DNA of 42,995 nt. It comes from Halieaceae bacterium. Lineage in GTDB: Bacteria; Pseudomonadota; Gammaproteobacteria; Pseudomonadales; Halieaceae. The position numbers were made by a program, and so were the translations under genes. Shown here one piece after another: positions 25,752-35,580 of the stretch. Below the pieces are notes generated by a model. It was given only the letters and a program-made list of their open reading frames with translations. It was not told where the DNA came from and did no database searches. Positions within the stretch are counted from its first letter, which is position 1. Every line of letters starts with the position of its first letter. The stretch spans positions 1 through 42,995 of the forward strand of contig NYTE01000048.1 in NCBI GenBank assembly GCA_002683335.1. The letters are read 5' to 3'.

Positions 25752-26800
25752 GTCGGCTCTTCCAGATCGAGGGTGAGCGTTTCTGCGGCCGAACCCTGAA
25801 AGGGTATGCCAAAATGCGTGTAAGCATGGCGGGTCGCTATGCGGCCCCTTGGTGTCCGGAGGATAAATCCTTGCTGAATGAGAAAGGGCTCCAGCACATC
25901 CTCGATCGTACCTCGCTCCTCCGATAGTGCTGCCGCCAAACTATCTACACCCACTGGCCCACCATCAAATTTTTCTATCATCATTAGCAACAAGCGGCGA
26001 TCCAAATGGTCAAAACCTTGCGCGTCGACACTCAACATATCCAACGCAGCCTCAGCCACCGGGCCTGTGACTGCACCGTCCGCTTTTACCTCAGCATAAT
26101 CTCTTACGCGCCGCAGTAACCTGTTAGCAATGCGGGGCGTACCTCGAGATCGACGAGCTATGGCTGCCGCACCCGAATCCTCGATCGGGATTTTCAGAAT
26201 GCCGGCCGCTCGTTTTACAATCTCACTGAGCTCAGACGCGTCGTAAAACTCCAATCGCTGAACAATCCCGAATCGGTCTCTTAGAGGGGATGTGAGCAAC
26301 CCCGCACGCGTGGTGGCTCCCACCAGCGTAAAAGGGGGTAAATCAAGTTTGATAGATCTTGCTGCGGGGCCTTCACCAATCATGATGTCGAGCTGAAAGT
26401 CCTCCATAGCGGGATAGAGAATTTCCTCGACATACGGGCTCAAACGGTGGATCTCATCAATAAATAGGACATCACCGGGTTCAAGATTCGTCATCAACGC
26501 GGCAACGTCGCCCGCTTTTTCTAACACTGGACCACTCGTGGCCCTCAGTTGCACACCCATCTCTTCTGCAACAATGCTCGCCAATGTCGTTTTGCCCAAC
26601 CCGGGCGGCCCAAAAATTAAAGTGTGGTCAAGTGGCTCCCCGCGCCCGCGAGCGGCGGAAAGAAAAATCTCCATCTGCTCCCGAACGACACGCTGACCGA
26701 TATAGTCAGCCAACCGACGCGGTCGTATTGCGCGATCCATCACCTCATCACCCTTCTCGGGCGCACTGGTCGCTACCAACCGATCCGTTTCAATCACCAT
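25748..26800 (-). CDS. ruvB: Holliday junction branch-migration ATPase RuvB
   Basis: 350 residues, the usual length. It has Walker A (GPPGLGKTT), Walker B (FIDEIH), sensor 1 (GATTRAG) and the C-terminal winged helix ([13 protein letters not shown]). It forms hexameric rings that drive branch migration with RuvA. It follows ruvA by 22 bases and overlaps ybgC by 4. Confidence 0.98.
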   Translation of the reverse strand: MVIETDRLVATSAPEKGDEVMDRAIRPRRLADYIGQRVVREQMEIFLSAARGRGEPLDHTLIFGPPGLGKTTLASIVAEEMGVQLRATSGPVLEKAGDVAALMTNLEPGDVLFIDEIHRLSPYVEEILYPAMEDFQLDIMIGEGPAARSIKLDLPPFTLVGATTRAGLLTSPLRDRFGIVQRLEFYDASELSEIVKRAAGILKIPIEDSGAAAIARRSRGTPRIANRLLRRVRDYAEVKADGAVTGPVAEAALDMLSVDAQGFDHLDRRLLLMMIEKFDGGPVGVDSLAAALSEERGTIEDVLEPFLIQQGFILRTPRGRIATRHAYTHFGIPFQGSAAETLTLDLEEPT

Positions 26801-26822
26801 GCCACGTCCTCAATCCGACACT

Positions 26823-27449
26823 TCACCCCTTGTTGCCGCCCGCCAGACGTAGCGCCAGGCGAATCAACTCCTCGGTAGAAGCGTCGTCTGGCGCGTCAAC
26901 GCTGGCAATCAACTTTGCTGCCTCAGTAAGCTTAAAACCCAGAGAAACCAATGCATGTTCTGCCTCTAAACGCTGATCAACTCCCGCGACATCCTGATGA
27001 ACTGGCGCTGCAGCAACCTTGACTCCCGGTGACAATTCATCGAGCCAGTCACCTGCCTTATCTCGCATCTCTACCAGTAAACGCTCTGCGGTTTTCCGTC
27101 CAACACCGGGCAATGCTACCAGCGCAGCAACATCATCGCGCTGCAAACAGCGCGCGAAATCGGCCGCATCCATGCCCGAAAGTAATGTCAGCGCAAGCCG
27201 GGGACCCACACCGCTCACTTTAATCAACTCACGAAAAAGGCGACGGTCAACCGGCTCTATAAAACCATAGAGCAGCTGTGCATCCTCTCGCACTACAAAA
27301 TGGGTTAGCAGCACGACTTCCTGACCAAGCTCAGGAAGTAAGTACAGGGTTGTCATCGGCACCTGAATCTCATAGCCGATACCGCCCACCTCGACCAAAA
27401 TATCTGGCGCCTGCTTTCCGATAAGCTTGCCGCGAATTTGTCCAATCAT
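26823..27449 (-). CDS. ruvA: Holliday junction DNA helicase subunit RuvA
   Basis: 208 residues starting MIGQIRGKL, with an OB-fold N-domain, two helix-hairpin-helix motifs (ISGVGPRLAL-like VSGVGPRLALTLLSG and LPGVGRKTAERLLVE) and a C-terminal RuvB-binding domain after an acid/Ala-rich linker. It holds the Holliday junction in planar form for RuvB and RuvC. It is 9 bases downstream of ruvC. Confidence 0.98.
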   Translation of the reverse strand: MIGQIRGKLIGKQAPDILVEVGGIGYEIQVPMTTLYLLPELGQEVVLLTHFVVREDAQLLYGFIEPVDRRLFRELIKVSGVGPRLALTLLSGMDAADFARCLQRDDVAALVALPGVGRKTAERLLVEMRDKAGDWLDELSPGVKVAAAPVHQDVAGVDQRLEAEHALVSLGFKLTEAAKLIASVDAPDDASTEELIRLALRLAGGNKG

Positions 27450-27458
27450 GACGCCACT

Positions 27459-27977
27459 CTACCTCAACCGGCCCGCCCTGAAGCCGCTCGCGGAGAGCGC
27501 GGCTGACAGGCCCGCCGCATGACAGTGACACAGTGCTGCAGCCAGACCATCAGCGGCATCCTCTGAAGGCGCCTCAGATAATCCCAACAAGGCTGTCACC
27601 ATGTGCTGCACCTGCTGCTTTGTGGCCGCACCCGTACCGACAACGGATTGTTTGATCTGACGCGCGGCATATTCGTGCACAAGTAACCCCTTAGTCACAC
27701 AGGCCACCATTGCCGCGCCTCTCGCGTGACCTAATTTGAGCGCAGAGTCGGCACTTTTTGCCATAAATACCTGCTCTATCACCCCTTCTGTTGGGTTGTA
27801 GGTATCAATGATCTCTATCAATGAGTCGAACAACACACTCAAACGGGCGGCCAGCGTCTCCTTCACCGGAAGCCGAATCGTGCCACTGGCGACATAAATA
27901 GAACGTCCTTCCTCGACACGAACAATGCCGAAGCCCGTTTTGCGGGATCCGGGGTCAACCCCGAGAATAGTTGTCAT
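27459..27977 (-). CDS. ruvC: Crossover junction endodeoxyribonuclease RuvC
   Basis: 172 residues. The acidic active site is visible as Asp7 (GVDPGSRKTG), Glu (IEQVFMAKSADSALKLGHARG) and the late Asp pair (SEDAADGLAAALCH). It resolves Holliday junctions by paired nicks. The gene heads the ruvCAB group and follows yebC by 56 bases. Confidence 0.97.
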   Translation of the reverse strand: MTTILGVDPGSRKTGFGIVRVEEGRSIYVASGTIRLPVKETLAARLSVLFDSLIEIIDTYNPTEGVIEQVFMAKSADSALKLGHARGAAMVACVTKGLLVHEYAARQIKQSVVGTGAATKQQVQHMVTALLGLSEAPSEDAADGLAAALCHCHAAGLSAALSASGFRAGRLR

Positions 27978-28033
27978 GTTGGCAACCGGCCAAGAAGAGC
28001 GATTAGTGTGACCGATTACGTGACAAACGTCAT

Positions 28034-28777
28034 TTATAGGCCGGTCAACACAGATTCCGGAATATCAGCGTTGGAATAAACATTTTGCACATCATCCAGA
28101 TCTTCCAACATATCGATCAACTCCATCACCGCCGACGCGTTTTCCTCATCCAACGTAACAGCCATGCTGGGCAGCATCGTCACCTCGGCCTGCAATGGCG
28201 TAAGTCCGGCGCCAAGGAGCGCGTCGCGGATATCGGTAACGCTTTCCCACTGAGTCAGCACATCGACTGCTCCATCGGAGTCTGTCACGACGTCATCTGC
28301 CCCCGATTCGAGGGCAATCTCCATGATCGCGTCTTCATCAGCTCCGGGGGCAAACTGAATGAGTCCTGTCCTTGAGAACAAGTAAGCAACCGATCCGTCG
28401 GTGCCCAAATTTCCGCCTCGCTTAGTGAAAGCGTGACGAACCTCTGCGACCGTCCGATTCCGATTATCCGTCATTACTTCAACCAGAACGGCCACCCCAC
28501 CCGGCGCATAGCCCTCATATGTGAGCTCCTCCATGTTGTCGGCGTCATTGGTCCCCGCTCCGCGGGCGATCGCGTTATCGATCGTATCGCGCTTCATGTT
28601 GGCACCCAGGGCTTTATCCACCGCAGCTCGAAGGCGAGGATTATCCTCTACAACCGGGCCGCCGGCTCTGGCCGACACAACGAGCTCACGAATCAATTTG
28701 GTAAAAAGCTTTCCACGCTTGGCATCTTGCGCCGCTTTACGGTGCTTGATATTTGCCCATTTGCTATGGCCAGCCAT
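28034..28777 (-). CDS. yebC: YebC/TACO1-family regulatory protein
   Basis: 247 residues with the invariant start [22 protein letters not shown]... and the family's three domains through to [11 protein letters not shown]. YebC proteins have been described as transcriptional regulators and, more recently, as helping ribosomes through difficult polyproline-type stretches. Its place between aspS and ruvC is conserved in gammaproteobacteria. Confidence 0.97.
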   Translation of the reverse strand: MAGHSKWANIKHRKAAQDAKRGKLFTKLIRELVVSARAGGPVVEDNPRLRAAVDKALGANMKRDTIDNAIARGAGTNDADNMEELTYEGYAPGGVAVLVEVMTDNRNRTVAEVRHAFTKRGGNLGTDGSVAYLFSRTGLIQFAPGADEDAIMEIALESGADDVVTDSDGAVDVLTQWESVTDIRDALLGAGLTPLQAEVTMLPSMAVTLDEENASAVMELIDMLEDLDDVQNVYSNADIPESVLTGL

Positions 28778-28784
28778 CGCTCCC

Positions 28785-30563
28785 TTACGCTCCCGACTGT
28801 GGCTCTGGTCGCCGCGGCTTGAGTGAAAGCTCCTTCAGCTGCTGGTCAGACACCATGCCCGGCGCCTCGGTCAAAACGCACTGCGCACTCTGAGTCTTTG
28901 GAAATGCAATGACGTCCCTGATGGAGTGACCGCCAACCATCAACATCACCAGACGATCCAGACCGAATGCGAGTCCGGCGTGGGGCGGCGCACCGTGTCG
29001 CAGGGCTCCGAGCAGAAAACCAAATTTGGATTCGGCCTCCTCTTCGTCAATACCCAACAAATCGAAAACGACTGTTTGCATTGACTGATCATGAATCCGC
29101 ACAGAGCCACCACCAATTTCGCTGCCATTCAGCACCATATCGTAGGCCTGAGAGAGCGCCGATTCCGGATCGGTTTTCAGCGCTTCAATCGAACAAGAGG
29201 GGGCAGTGAAGGGGTGATGTAAGGCAGTTAAGCCACCTCGCTCGTCTCGCTCGAACATCGGAAAGTCAACCACCCATAGCGGCGCCCATCCTTCTCGGAC
29301 CTGATCGAGGTCACTCGCGACTCTTAATCGCAAGGCGCCCAAAGCTTCATCTACGATGGAGCGTTTGTCAGCTCCGAAAAATAAAATGTCACCCTCCTGT
29401 ACGCCGAGACGCTCCAAGAGCAGCAAAACCGTCGCCTCAGGCATAAACTTGATAATCGGTGACTGCAGACCTTCTATTCCAGAGGTCAGGTCATTCACTT
29501 TAATCCAGGCCAGCCCCCGCGCTCCGTATACACCTACAAACTGAGTGTAGTCATCAATTTCCTTTCTGGAGAGCGTCGCACCCCCAGGCACTCTCAACGC
29601 GGCAACCCGACTGTCGGGATCCTGCGCTGGGCCGCTAAAAACCTTAAAGTCCACCCCAGTCATTAAATCGTCAATCGACACCAACTCCCAATCCACCCTA
29701 AGATCAGGCTTATCAGAGCCGTAACGCTCCATAGCATCGGCCCAAGTCATGCGCGGAAATTCTCCCAGATCGACACCGAGCTGCTCCTGAAACAGATGAC
29801 GAACTAGGCCCTCGGTAATAGACATGACTGCTTGAGCGTCGAGGAAAGATGTCTCGATATCGATTTGCGTGAATTCTGGCTGCCGGTCTGCACGCAAATC
29901 CTCATCTCGGAAGCAACGCGCGATTTGGTAATAACGATCGAAACCCGACACCATCAAAAGCTGTTTAAACAATTGAGGTGACTGGGGAAGCGCAAAAAAA
30001 GCGCCGTGTTGAGTGCGGCTGGGGACAAGATAGTCCCGCGCTCCCTCGGGGGTGGCGCGGGTAAGGATGGGTGTCTCGATGTCGAGGAATCCATGTTCAT
30101 CAAGATAGCGTCTGATCGCTGAGGTGATACGAGCGCGCGCGATAAGATTTCGCTGCATTTCTGGCCGCCGCAAATCCATGTAGCGATATTTCAGGCGAAC
30201 GTCCTCTCCCACAGCATGGTGGCCGTCAAGGGGGAAAGGTGGAGTTTGTGCGCTGCTGAGGATTTCCAATGTTTTCCCAAGCACCTCTATGCGGCCTGAA
30301 GCCATACCGGGATTAACAGTCGCTTCAGTCCGCGCCCGCACTCGACCGGTAATGCACAACACGAATTCACTGCGGACACTATCCGCTTTCTGAAAATGCT
30401 CTTCGGTATCGGGATCGAAAACAACCTGCACCACTCCCTCACGATCTCGCATGTCAAGGAAGATCACGCCACCGTGATCGCGGCGTCGGTCTACCCAGCC
30501 ACACAAAGTCACGGTTTCATCTATCAGTTTCTCGTCGACCAAGCCGCAATAATGGCTGCGCAT
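28785..30563 (-). CDS. aspS: Aspartyl-tRNA synthetase
   Basis: 592 residues of the bacterial class II enzyme: N-terminal OB anticodon-binding domain ([22 protein letters not shown]), motif 2 ([18 protein letters not shown]), the GAD insertion (about 290-420) and motif 3 ([13 protein letters not shown]). It charges tRNA-Asp. I start at the ATG at 30563 (MRSHYCG...), preceded by GGAG with 6 bases spacing; the longer frame begins four codons earlier at 30575. It follows fmdB by 31 bases and precedes yebC by 7. Confidence 0.97.
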   Translation of the reverse strand: MRSHYCGLVDEKLIDETVTLCGWVDRRRDHGGVIFLDMRDREGVVQVVFDPDTEEHFQKADSVRSEFVLCITGRVRARTEATVNPGMASGRIEVLGKTLEILSSAQTPPFPLDGHHAVGEDVRLKYRYMDLRRPEMQRNLIARARITSAIRRYLDEHGFLDIETPILTRATPEGARDYLVPSRTQHGAFFALPQSPQLFKQLLMVSGFDRYYQIARCFRDEDLRADRQPEFTQIDIETSFLDAQAVMSITEGLVRHLFQEQLGVDLGEFPRMTWADAMERYGSDKPDLRVDWELVSIDDLMTGVDFKVFSGPAQDPDSRVAALRVPGGATLSRKEIDDYTQFVGVYGARGLAWIKVNDLTSGIEGLQSPIIKFMPEATVLLLLERLGVQEGDILFFGADKRSIVDEALGALRLRVASDLDQVREGWAPLWVVDFPMFERDERGGLTALHHPFTAPSCSIEALKTDPESALSQAYDMVLNGSEIGGGSVRIHDQSMQTVVFDLLGIDEEEAESKFGFLLGALRHGAPPHAGLAFGLDRLVMLMVGGHSIRDVIAFPKTQSAQCVLTEAPGMVSDQQLKELSLKPRRPEPQSGA

Positions 30564-30594
30564 GTGTCTCTCCATTTCTCTTCAGTATCCGCGC

Positions 30595-30930
30595 TCAGGT
30601 CGCCTTGCTCACATCATTCTTGACAGGTGCGGCTGACTTTTCAGAAGGTTTCTTGGCGGTCTCACTCGACCCGGCCTGACCAGCATCTTTGGTCGAGGAA
30701 TTAGTGTTCTCCGCACCACTGCGCTCACCAGCAATGTTCTTCTTATCGCCGGTTTTAAAATCCGTCTCATACCAGCCTCCCCCAGAAAGCCGAAAAGAGG
30801 GGGCGCTGACTTGTTTTTTCAGACTTGATTGTCCGCAAGCCGGGCAATCAGATAGAGGAGCGTCCGCAAGCCGCTGAATCGCTTCCAAACGATGGCCACA
30901 ATCCTGACAACAGTACTCATATATTGGCAT
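30595..30930 (-). CDS. FmdB-family zinc-ribbon protein
   Basis: A 111-residue protein starting MPIYEYCCQDCGHRLEAIQR, with paired CxxC motifs (CQDC, CPAC) forming a small zinc ribbon, then GGGWYETDFK. The C-terminal 45 residues are a low-complexity Lys/Ser/Ala tail. FmdB was named as a regulator in methylotrophs, but for most members the function is unknown. A strong GAGGAGGG ribosome site precedes the start. It is the first gene of the aspS-yebC-ruv run. The 201 bases upstream hold its promoter region and the HU-gene terminator. Confidence 0.9.
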   Translation of the reverse strand: MPIYEYCCQDCGHRLEAIQRLADAPLSDCPACGQSSLKKQVSAPSFRLSGGGWYETDFKTGDKKNIAGERSGAENTNSSTKDAGQAGSSETAKKPSEKSAAPVKNDVSKAT

Positions 30931-31092
30931 GGCAAACCCTCCTCATGGTGATAGTCGATATCGGCTCAACCCAACACATGAGGTCACTAGGAAAGTTTTA
31001 CACGGGCGCGGAGCGTACCGTAAACGCTGTTGTAGTAAAAGATGGGAGGGGTGTGAGGATTTAGCTGTCCGGTGACGATGACTGGTGCCGAG

Positions 31093-31117
31093 AAAAAGGC
31101 TCCCCCGGGGAGGAGCC
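31093..31117 (-). terminator. Rho-independent terminator of the HU-like gene
   Basis: On the minus strand GGCTCC (31112-31117 complement) pairs with GGAGCC (31098-31103 complement) around a GC-rich loop and is followed by five T residues (complement of A at 31093-31097). It lies 15 bases beyond the HU-like stop codon and separates that gene from fmdB. Confidence 0.8.
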
Positions 31118-31131
31118 CGAAATACTCTCGC

Positions 31132-31485
31132 TCAATTGGCGAACTCTTTCATCTTCTTCAGTGGGCGCACCTTGACCGCAGTACTCGCGGGCTTGGCCTT
31201 AAACATAGTCTCTTCCCCGGTGAAGGGATTGATACCCTTCCGTGCCTTCACTGCGGGCTTGCGGACTGTAGTGATTTTCATCAAGCCTGGCAACGTGAAC
31301 TCGCCTGCCGCACGCTTCCCAATACTCGCCTCAATGAGTCGCTCCAGAGAACCCAGCACAGACGACACCTCCTTTTTGGAGAGACCACTGTCACCTGACA
31401 GCGCTTCGATCATTTGCGACTTTGTCATTTTTTCCTTTACCGCCTTCATTTTTGATGGCGCTTTCGGGGTAGCTTTCTTAGCCAT
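31132..31485 (-). CDS. HU/IHF-family DNA-binding protein with basic N-terminal tail
   Basis: 117 residues, longer than the roughly 90 of standard HU. The HU fold begins near residue 20 (MTKSQMIEALSGDSGLSKKEVSSVL). The DNA-binding arm region (RKPAVKARKGINPFTGEETMFKAKPASTAVKVRPLKKMKE) ends the protein, with GINPFTGEE replacing the usual GRNPQTGEE. Residues 1-19 form a Lys/Ala/Pro-rich tail. It probably bends or compacts DNA in the nucleoid. AGAGGTG lies 8 bases before the ATG. It is monocistronic, divergent from proS, with a terminator close behind. Confidence 0.9.
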   Translation of the reverse strand: MAKKATPKAPSKMKAVKEKMTKSQMIEALSGDSGLSKKEVSSVLGSLERLIEASIGKRAAGEFTLPGLMKITTVRKPAVKARKGINPFTGEETMFKAKPASTAVKVRPLKKMKEFAN

Positions 31486-31726
31486 TAAGTTAACACCTCT
31501 TTGAATGGTTAGATTTCGTAAGAGACAAGCGGGTACCCGCAGTCGTCGAGATTCAACACCACTCCGACCCTTGACACAACCCTCCCTCGCACTGTTTTTA
31601 TCGATATTTCGCTAGCCCGACCTAGAAGCGCACTCAATAGCCCATTCTCAACTACTGATAACGTCTGCTGTCTGTACTGCCCTACGTTCGAACATTAGAA
31701 TGGCGTTCCTGTAATTGGAGTCTGTC

Positions 31727-33445
31727 ATGCGCGCCAGCGAGTTCTTGCTTTCCACACTCAAGGAAACACCCTCAGATGCAGAGGTGATCAGTCATCAACT
31801 CATGCTGCGCGCAGGGCTGATCAGACGCGTCGCCGCCGGCATTTACAATTGGATGCCGCTGGGCCTCAGGGTCTTGCGGAATGTGGAGCGAATCATTCGC
31901 GAGGAGATGGAGCGTGCCGGCGCACTCGAACTATCCATGCCCGTTGTCCAACCCGGAGAACTGTGGGAGGAATCGGGTCGATGGGAACTTTATGGCCCGG
32001 AGCTATGTCGCCTTACAGACAGGCATGAGCGACCTTTTTGCCTGGGACCGACTCACGAGGAGATTGTCACGCACATTGCCCGATCGGAAATCAAGAGTTA
32101 CAAGCAACTCCCCGTTAATCTCTTTCAGATTCAGACCAAATTCCGAGACGAAATAAGGCCCCGATTTGGCATCATGCGATCGCGCGAATTCATCATGAAG
32201 GACGCCTATTCTTTTCACATCGATCAAGCTTCTCAGGAACAAACCTACTGGCGTATGCACGAAGCCTACTCAGCGATCTTTTCGCGGCTGGGGCTTGATT
32301 TTCGTGCGGTCGAAGCTGACACCGGTGCGATCGGGGGCAATCACTCCCACGAATTTCATGTCTTGGCTGAATCGGGTGAGGATGCAATCGCCTTTTCCAC
32401 AGGTAGCGACTACGCCGCAAATGTTGAATTAGCGCCCGCGCTACCGGGCGGTAGGATCACATTGGAAGGTGCGACATCGCCGGAGCGGGAAAAGTTTGCC
32501 ACGCCCGACGTGACCACTATTGACGACCTCTCGGTCCATTTTGATATTCCCGCCGACCGGTCGGTCAAAACACTCCTCGCCAAAGGAGACCAAGATGAGC
32601 TGATTGCTCTGGTCGTAAGGGGTGACCATCGGCTGAACGCGACAAAAGCGTCGAAACTGACGGGTTTGCAGTCGCCCCTGACGCTAGCAGATGGAAATGA
32701 AGTCAAGGCGCGACTCGGTGCTGGCTTTGGATCATTGGGTCCGGTAGATCTTCCGGTGCGCATAATTGTTGATCAGACCGCCGCCTCCATGCCCGACTTT
32801 GTCTGCGGTGCCAATGCGGATGGCCATCACTTTAAAGGTGCTATATGGCATCGCGATGTTCCTGACTTCGAGGTGGCTGACATCCGAGAAATCGCCAGCG
32901 GCGATCCCAGCCCCTGTGGCAGTGGCACTCTGGAAATTCGCCGGGGCATCGAAGTTGGGCATATTTTTCAACTGGGGACCAAATACTCGGAGGCGATGAA
33001 TGCAACCGTGCTTGACAAACAGGGTCGCCAACAACCGATGGTAATGGGCTGTTATGGCATTGGTGTCACGCGCATCGTCGCCGCCGCTATTGAGCAAAAC
33101 CATGACGACAAGGGCATTATTTGGCCAGCCGCTATGGCGCCTTTTGATGTCGCCATAGTGCCCCTAGGTATAGATAAGTCTGATGCCGTCCGAGATGCCA
33201 CAGAGGCACTCTATGCGGCCTGCAACGCCGCGGGCTTGTCAGTATTTATGGATGATCGAGCCGAGCGGCCAGGCGTCAAGTTCGCGGAAATGGAATTACT
33301 CGGCATGCCTGTGCGCGTTACCATTGGCGAACGATCTCTCGCCGAGGGCCATCTTGAGATCTCGCGACGCTCAGACGGCCAAACGGAGATGGTCACTGCC
33401 GAAGCCGCCGTGGATCAGATTCGCCAGTTCCTGAACGACAGATGA
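31727..33445 (+). CDS. proS: Prolyl-tRNA synthetase
   Basis: 572 residues of the bacterial-type class II enzyme. Motif 2 is seen in [26 protein letters not shown]. An inserted YbaK-like editing domain (about residues 225-400, [31 protein letters not shown]) removes mischarged alanine. The C-terminal anticodon-binding domain includes [18 protein letters not shown] start at the ATG at 31727 with GGAG 6 bases ahead; the frame extends to a TTG at 31715. The 241-base gap to the HU-like gene is divergent and should contain both promoters, though no clear elements were identified. Confidence 0.97.
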   Translation: MRASEFLLSTLKETPSDAEVISHQLMLRAGLIRRVAAGIYNWMPLGLRVLRNVERIIREEMERAGALELSMPVVQPGELWEESGRWELYGPELCRLTDRHERPFCLGPTHEEIVTHIARSEIKSYKQLPVNLFQIQTKFRDEIRPRFGIMRSREFIMKDAYSFHIDQASQEQTYWRMHEAYSAIFSRLGLDFRAVEADTGAIGGNHSHEFHVLAESGEDAIAFSTGSDYAANVELAPALPGGRITLEGATSPEREKFATPDVTTIDDLSVHFDIPADRSVKTLLAKGDQDELIALVVRGDHRLNATKASKLTGLQSPLTLADGNEVKARLGAGFGSLGPVDLPVRIIVDQTAASMPDFVCGANADGHHFKGAIWHRDVPDFEVADIREIASGDPSPCGSGTLEIRRGIEVGHIFQLGTKYSEAMNATVLDKQGRQQPMVMGCYGIGVTRIVAAAIEQNHDDKGIIWPAAMAPFDVAIVPLGIDKSDAVRDATEALYAACNAAGLSVFMDDRAERPGVKFAEMELLGMPVRVTIGERSLAEGHLEISRRSDGQTEMVTAEAAVDQIRQFLNDR

Positions 33446-33692
33446 AATCTTAACAGTGCACTGCCATTTACTGATCAGTCGCATCGCCGGTTAGCGCTAT
33501 CGCAAGGGTCGTTGATCGGTTTAATCATACGCACAATTTGCGGCTGAGCGCCCGATAGCGGGGCACACGGCGGTCGGCATGCGCCGGGAAAAGTCCACAC
33601 AGTGCGGCAAAATCGGGTTCATATCGCACCTCCCGACTGGTGAGTCGCCCATTCCGCCGGTAAGATTGGGCGCCTTAAATAAGAGATACATC

Positions 33693-35036
33693 ATGCACCC
33701 GGAAGCAAAAAAGCTACTGGCCGAGTACCCCAATATCAAAATGGTAGAGGCGCTAATCACGGACTGTAACGGCGCAGCGCGGGGTAAATGGCTGCCAGTA
33801 GATAAACTGTCTTCGCTACTCACTGAAGGTATTAAGTTGCCTGAGTCCGCGGTCGCACAAGATATATGGGGAAGAGATGTGTCCAGAATTTGTCTTGAAA
33901 ACGGCGACATCGATGGATGGTGCCGCGTGATTGACGGCTCACTTGCCCCGTCGCTGACCGCCAGCGGAATCGATCAAGCACAGGTCGTACTGACTATGTT
34001 TCGGGAGGATGGCGCGCCCTCCTTCTGGGACCCGCGTCAGGTATTGAGCAAAGTGGTGACCGCCTTGGCAGACCGTGGCCTTCACCCGCGCGTGGCGATC
34101 GAGCTGGAGTTCAACCTGTTCGATCGTCCCACCGACGGGCAGTCACTGAGAGAGGCGCTACCAGACGAATCACGCACCGGCGGTAATCTCTACGGATTGA
34201 GCGCTCTGGATGAACATGCTGGGTTACTCGAAGTCTTGAGAGAGACTTTCGCGGTTCAGCACTTGCCCTACGAGGGCGTATTGAAAGAAGCCGCACCGAC
34301 GCAATATGAAATCAATGTCGCTTATTCCGACGACGCGCTCGCCTATTGCGATCAAATAGTAAGGATGCAACGCGGAATCAGTACCGTCGCGGCGCGCTTC
34401 GAGACACTCGCGAGCTTTATGCCCAAGCCGATGGAAAACCAAGCGGGGAATGGCATGCATATGCATTGCAGCCTGCTGGATAGCTCAGGTCGAAATGTCT
34501 TTGACAGCGGAACCAGCGAGGGCACGACACTATTACATCAAGCGGTCGCTGGCTGCATAGCGCTGATGCCCGACACGCAACTCATTTTCGCACCGAGCTA
34601 CAACGCCTATCGGCGATTCCAGCCGGGCAATCACGCCCCTACGCAACCCAATTGGGGTTACGATAATCGAACAACTGCTCTGCGGATTCCGGCCAGTCCT
34701 AGCGCCGCAACGCGAATAGAGCATCGAGTAGCCGGCGCCGACAGCAACCCTTACCTAGCTATTGCAGCGCTGTTGGCGGGCATCCTGATGGGGCTGGAAA
34801 AAGGTCTGATAGCGCCTGATCCCATTTCCGGTAATGCCTGGACGGATGACAGGGACAACGATTTCTTGCCCCGTCACATGGCTGACGCGATTCATCGCTT
34901 CTCGCGTTCTCCAAATGTCGAGGCCTATTTGAGCGAACCGTTTCAGAGAGCCTTCACAGAACTGAAACAACAAGAGCTAGTGGAGTTCGAGCGACGGGTG
35001 ACCCATTTCGAACTGGAAACCTACCTTTCAGCCTAG
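33693..35036 (+). CDS. Glutamine-synthetase-family ligase (PuuA/gamma-glutamylamine synthetase-like)
   Basis: A 447-residue glutamine-synthetase homologue with the N-terminal beta-grasp (ALITDCNGAARGKWLP) and catalytic domain motifs (EAAPTQYEINV, NGMHMHCSLLD, RRFQPGNHAPTQPNWGYDNRTTALRIP, EHRVAGADSNPYLAIAALLAG). No adenylylation-type Tyr loop is evident. It resembles PuuA, which joins glutamate to putrescine or another amine, rather than GlnA, so amine assimilation is likely (family inference). The ATG at 33693 is preceded by AAGAG; the longer frame to 33579 looks non-coding. The 247-base gap after proS shows no gene and no obvious terminator. Confidence 0.9.
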   Translation: MHPEAKKLLAEYPNIKMVEALITDCNGAARGKWLPVDKLSSLLTEGIKLPESAVAQDIWGRDVSRICLENGDIDGWCRVIDGSLAPSLTASGIDQAQVVLTMFREDGAPSFWDPRQVLSKVVTALADRGLHPRVAIELEFNLFDRPTDGQSLREALPDESRTGGNLYGLSALDEHAGLLEVLRETFAVQHLPYEGVLKEAAPTQYEINVAYSDDALAYCDQIVRMQRGISTVAARFETLASFMPKPMENQAGNGMHMHCSLLDSSGRNVFDSGTSEGTTLLHQAVAGCIALMPDTQLIFAPSYNAYRRFQPGNHAPTQPNWGYDNRTTALRIPASPSAATRIEHRVAGADSNPYLAIAALLAGILMGLEKGLIAPDPISGNAWTDDRDNDFLPRHMADAIHRFSRSPNVEAYLSEPFQRAFTELKQQELVEFERRVTHFELETYLSA

Positions 35037-35094
35037 GCATCAGCAGAACCCAGCGGCCCCGAGTTTTTTCTGTCATCCATCAATGGAGTAATAC

Positions 35095-35574
35095 ATGAGT
35101 ACCGCCCACGATTTCTCAGCAGAGCTTGCCAGCGGCGAGGAAACTTCACTGTCTCAGTTCCAGGGGCAGGTTTTATTGATTGTGAATACCGCCTCAAAGT
35201 GCGGATTTACCCCCCAATACGCGGGCCTTGAGTCATTGCAGCAGCGCTACGAGACACGTGGGTTTTCGGTACTCGCTTTCCCGTGCAACCAATTCGGCGC
35301 ACAAGAACCAGGAACAGAGACCGACATTCAGTCTTTCTGTGAGATGAATTACCAGACGACTTTTCCACTGTTCAGTAAAATAGAGGTAAACGGGGCAGCA
35401 AGTCACCCTCTTTTCACCCACCTCAAGGAACAAGCACCCGGCATCTTAGGTAGCAAGCAGATCAAATGGAATTTCACCAAGTTTCTGGTCAACCAACAGG
35501 GTGAGGTCGTCAGGCGCTACGCACCGTCTACCGACCCCAAGGCCATTGCTGCGGACATCGAAGCACTCCTCTGA
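35095..35574 (+). CDS. Glutathione peroxidase family thiol peroxidase
   Basis: 159 residues with the three family signatures: NTASKCGFTPQYAGLE carrying the peroxidatic Cys (not selenocysteine), FPCNQFGAQEPG, and WNFTKFLVN with the catalytic Trp/Asn. It reduces peroxides in the cytoplasm using glutathione or thioredoxin. GGAG lies before the ATG. The stop is only 6 bases from the end of convergent prfC. Confidence 0.95.
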   Translation: MSTAHDFSAELASGEETSLSQFQGQVLLIVNTASKCGFTPQYAGLESLQQRYETRGFSVLAFPCNQFGAQEPGTETDIQSFCEMNYQTTFPLFSKIEVNGAASHPLFTHLKEQAPGILGSKQIKWNFTKFLVNQQGEVVRRYAPSTDPKAIAADIEALL

Positions 35575-35580
35575 CAGCGG

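Noticed and set aside
33579-33692. N-terminal extension of the glutamine-synthetase homologue
   Set aside because: The added 38 residues do not match the family, and the ATG at 33693 gives the expected start with a ribosome site.
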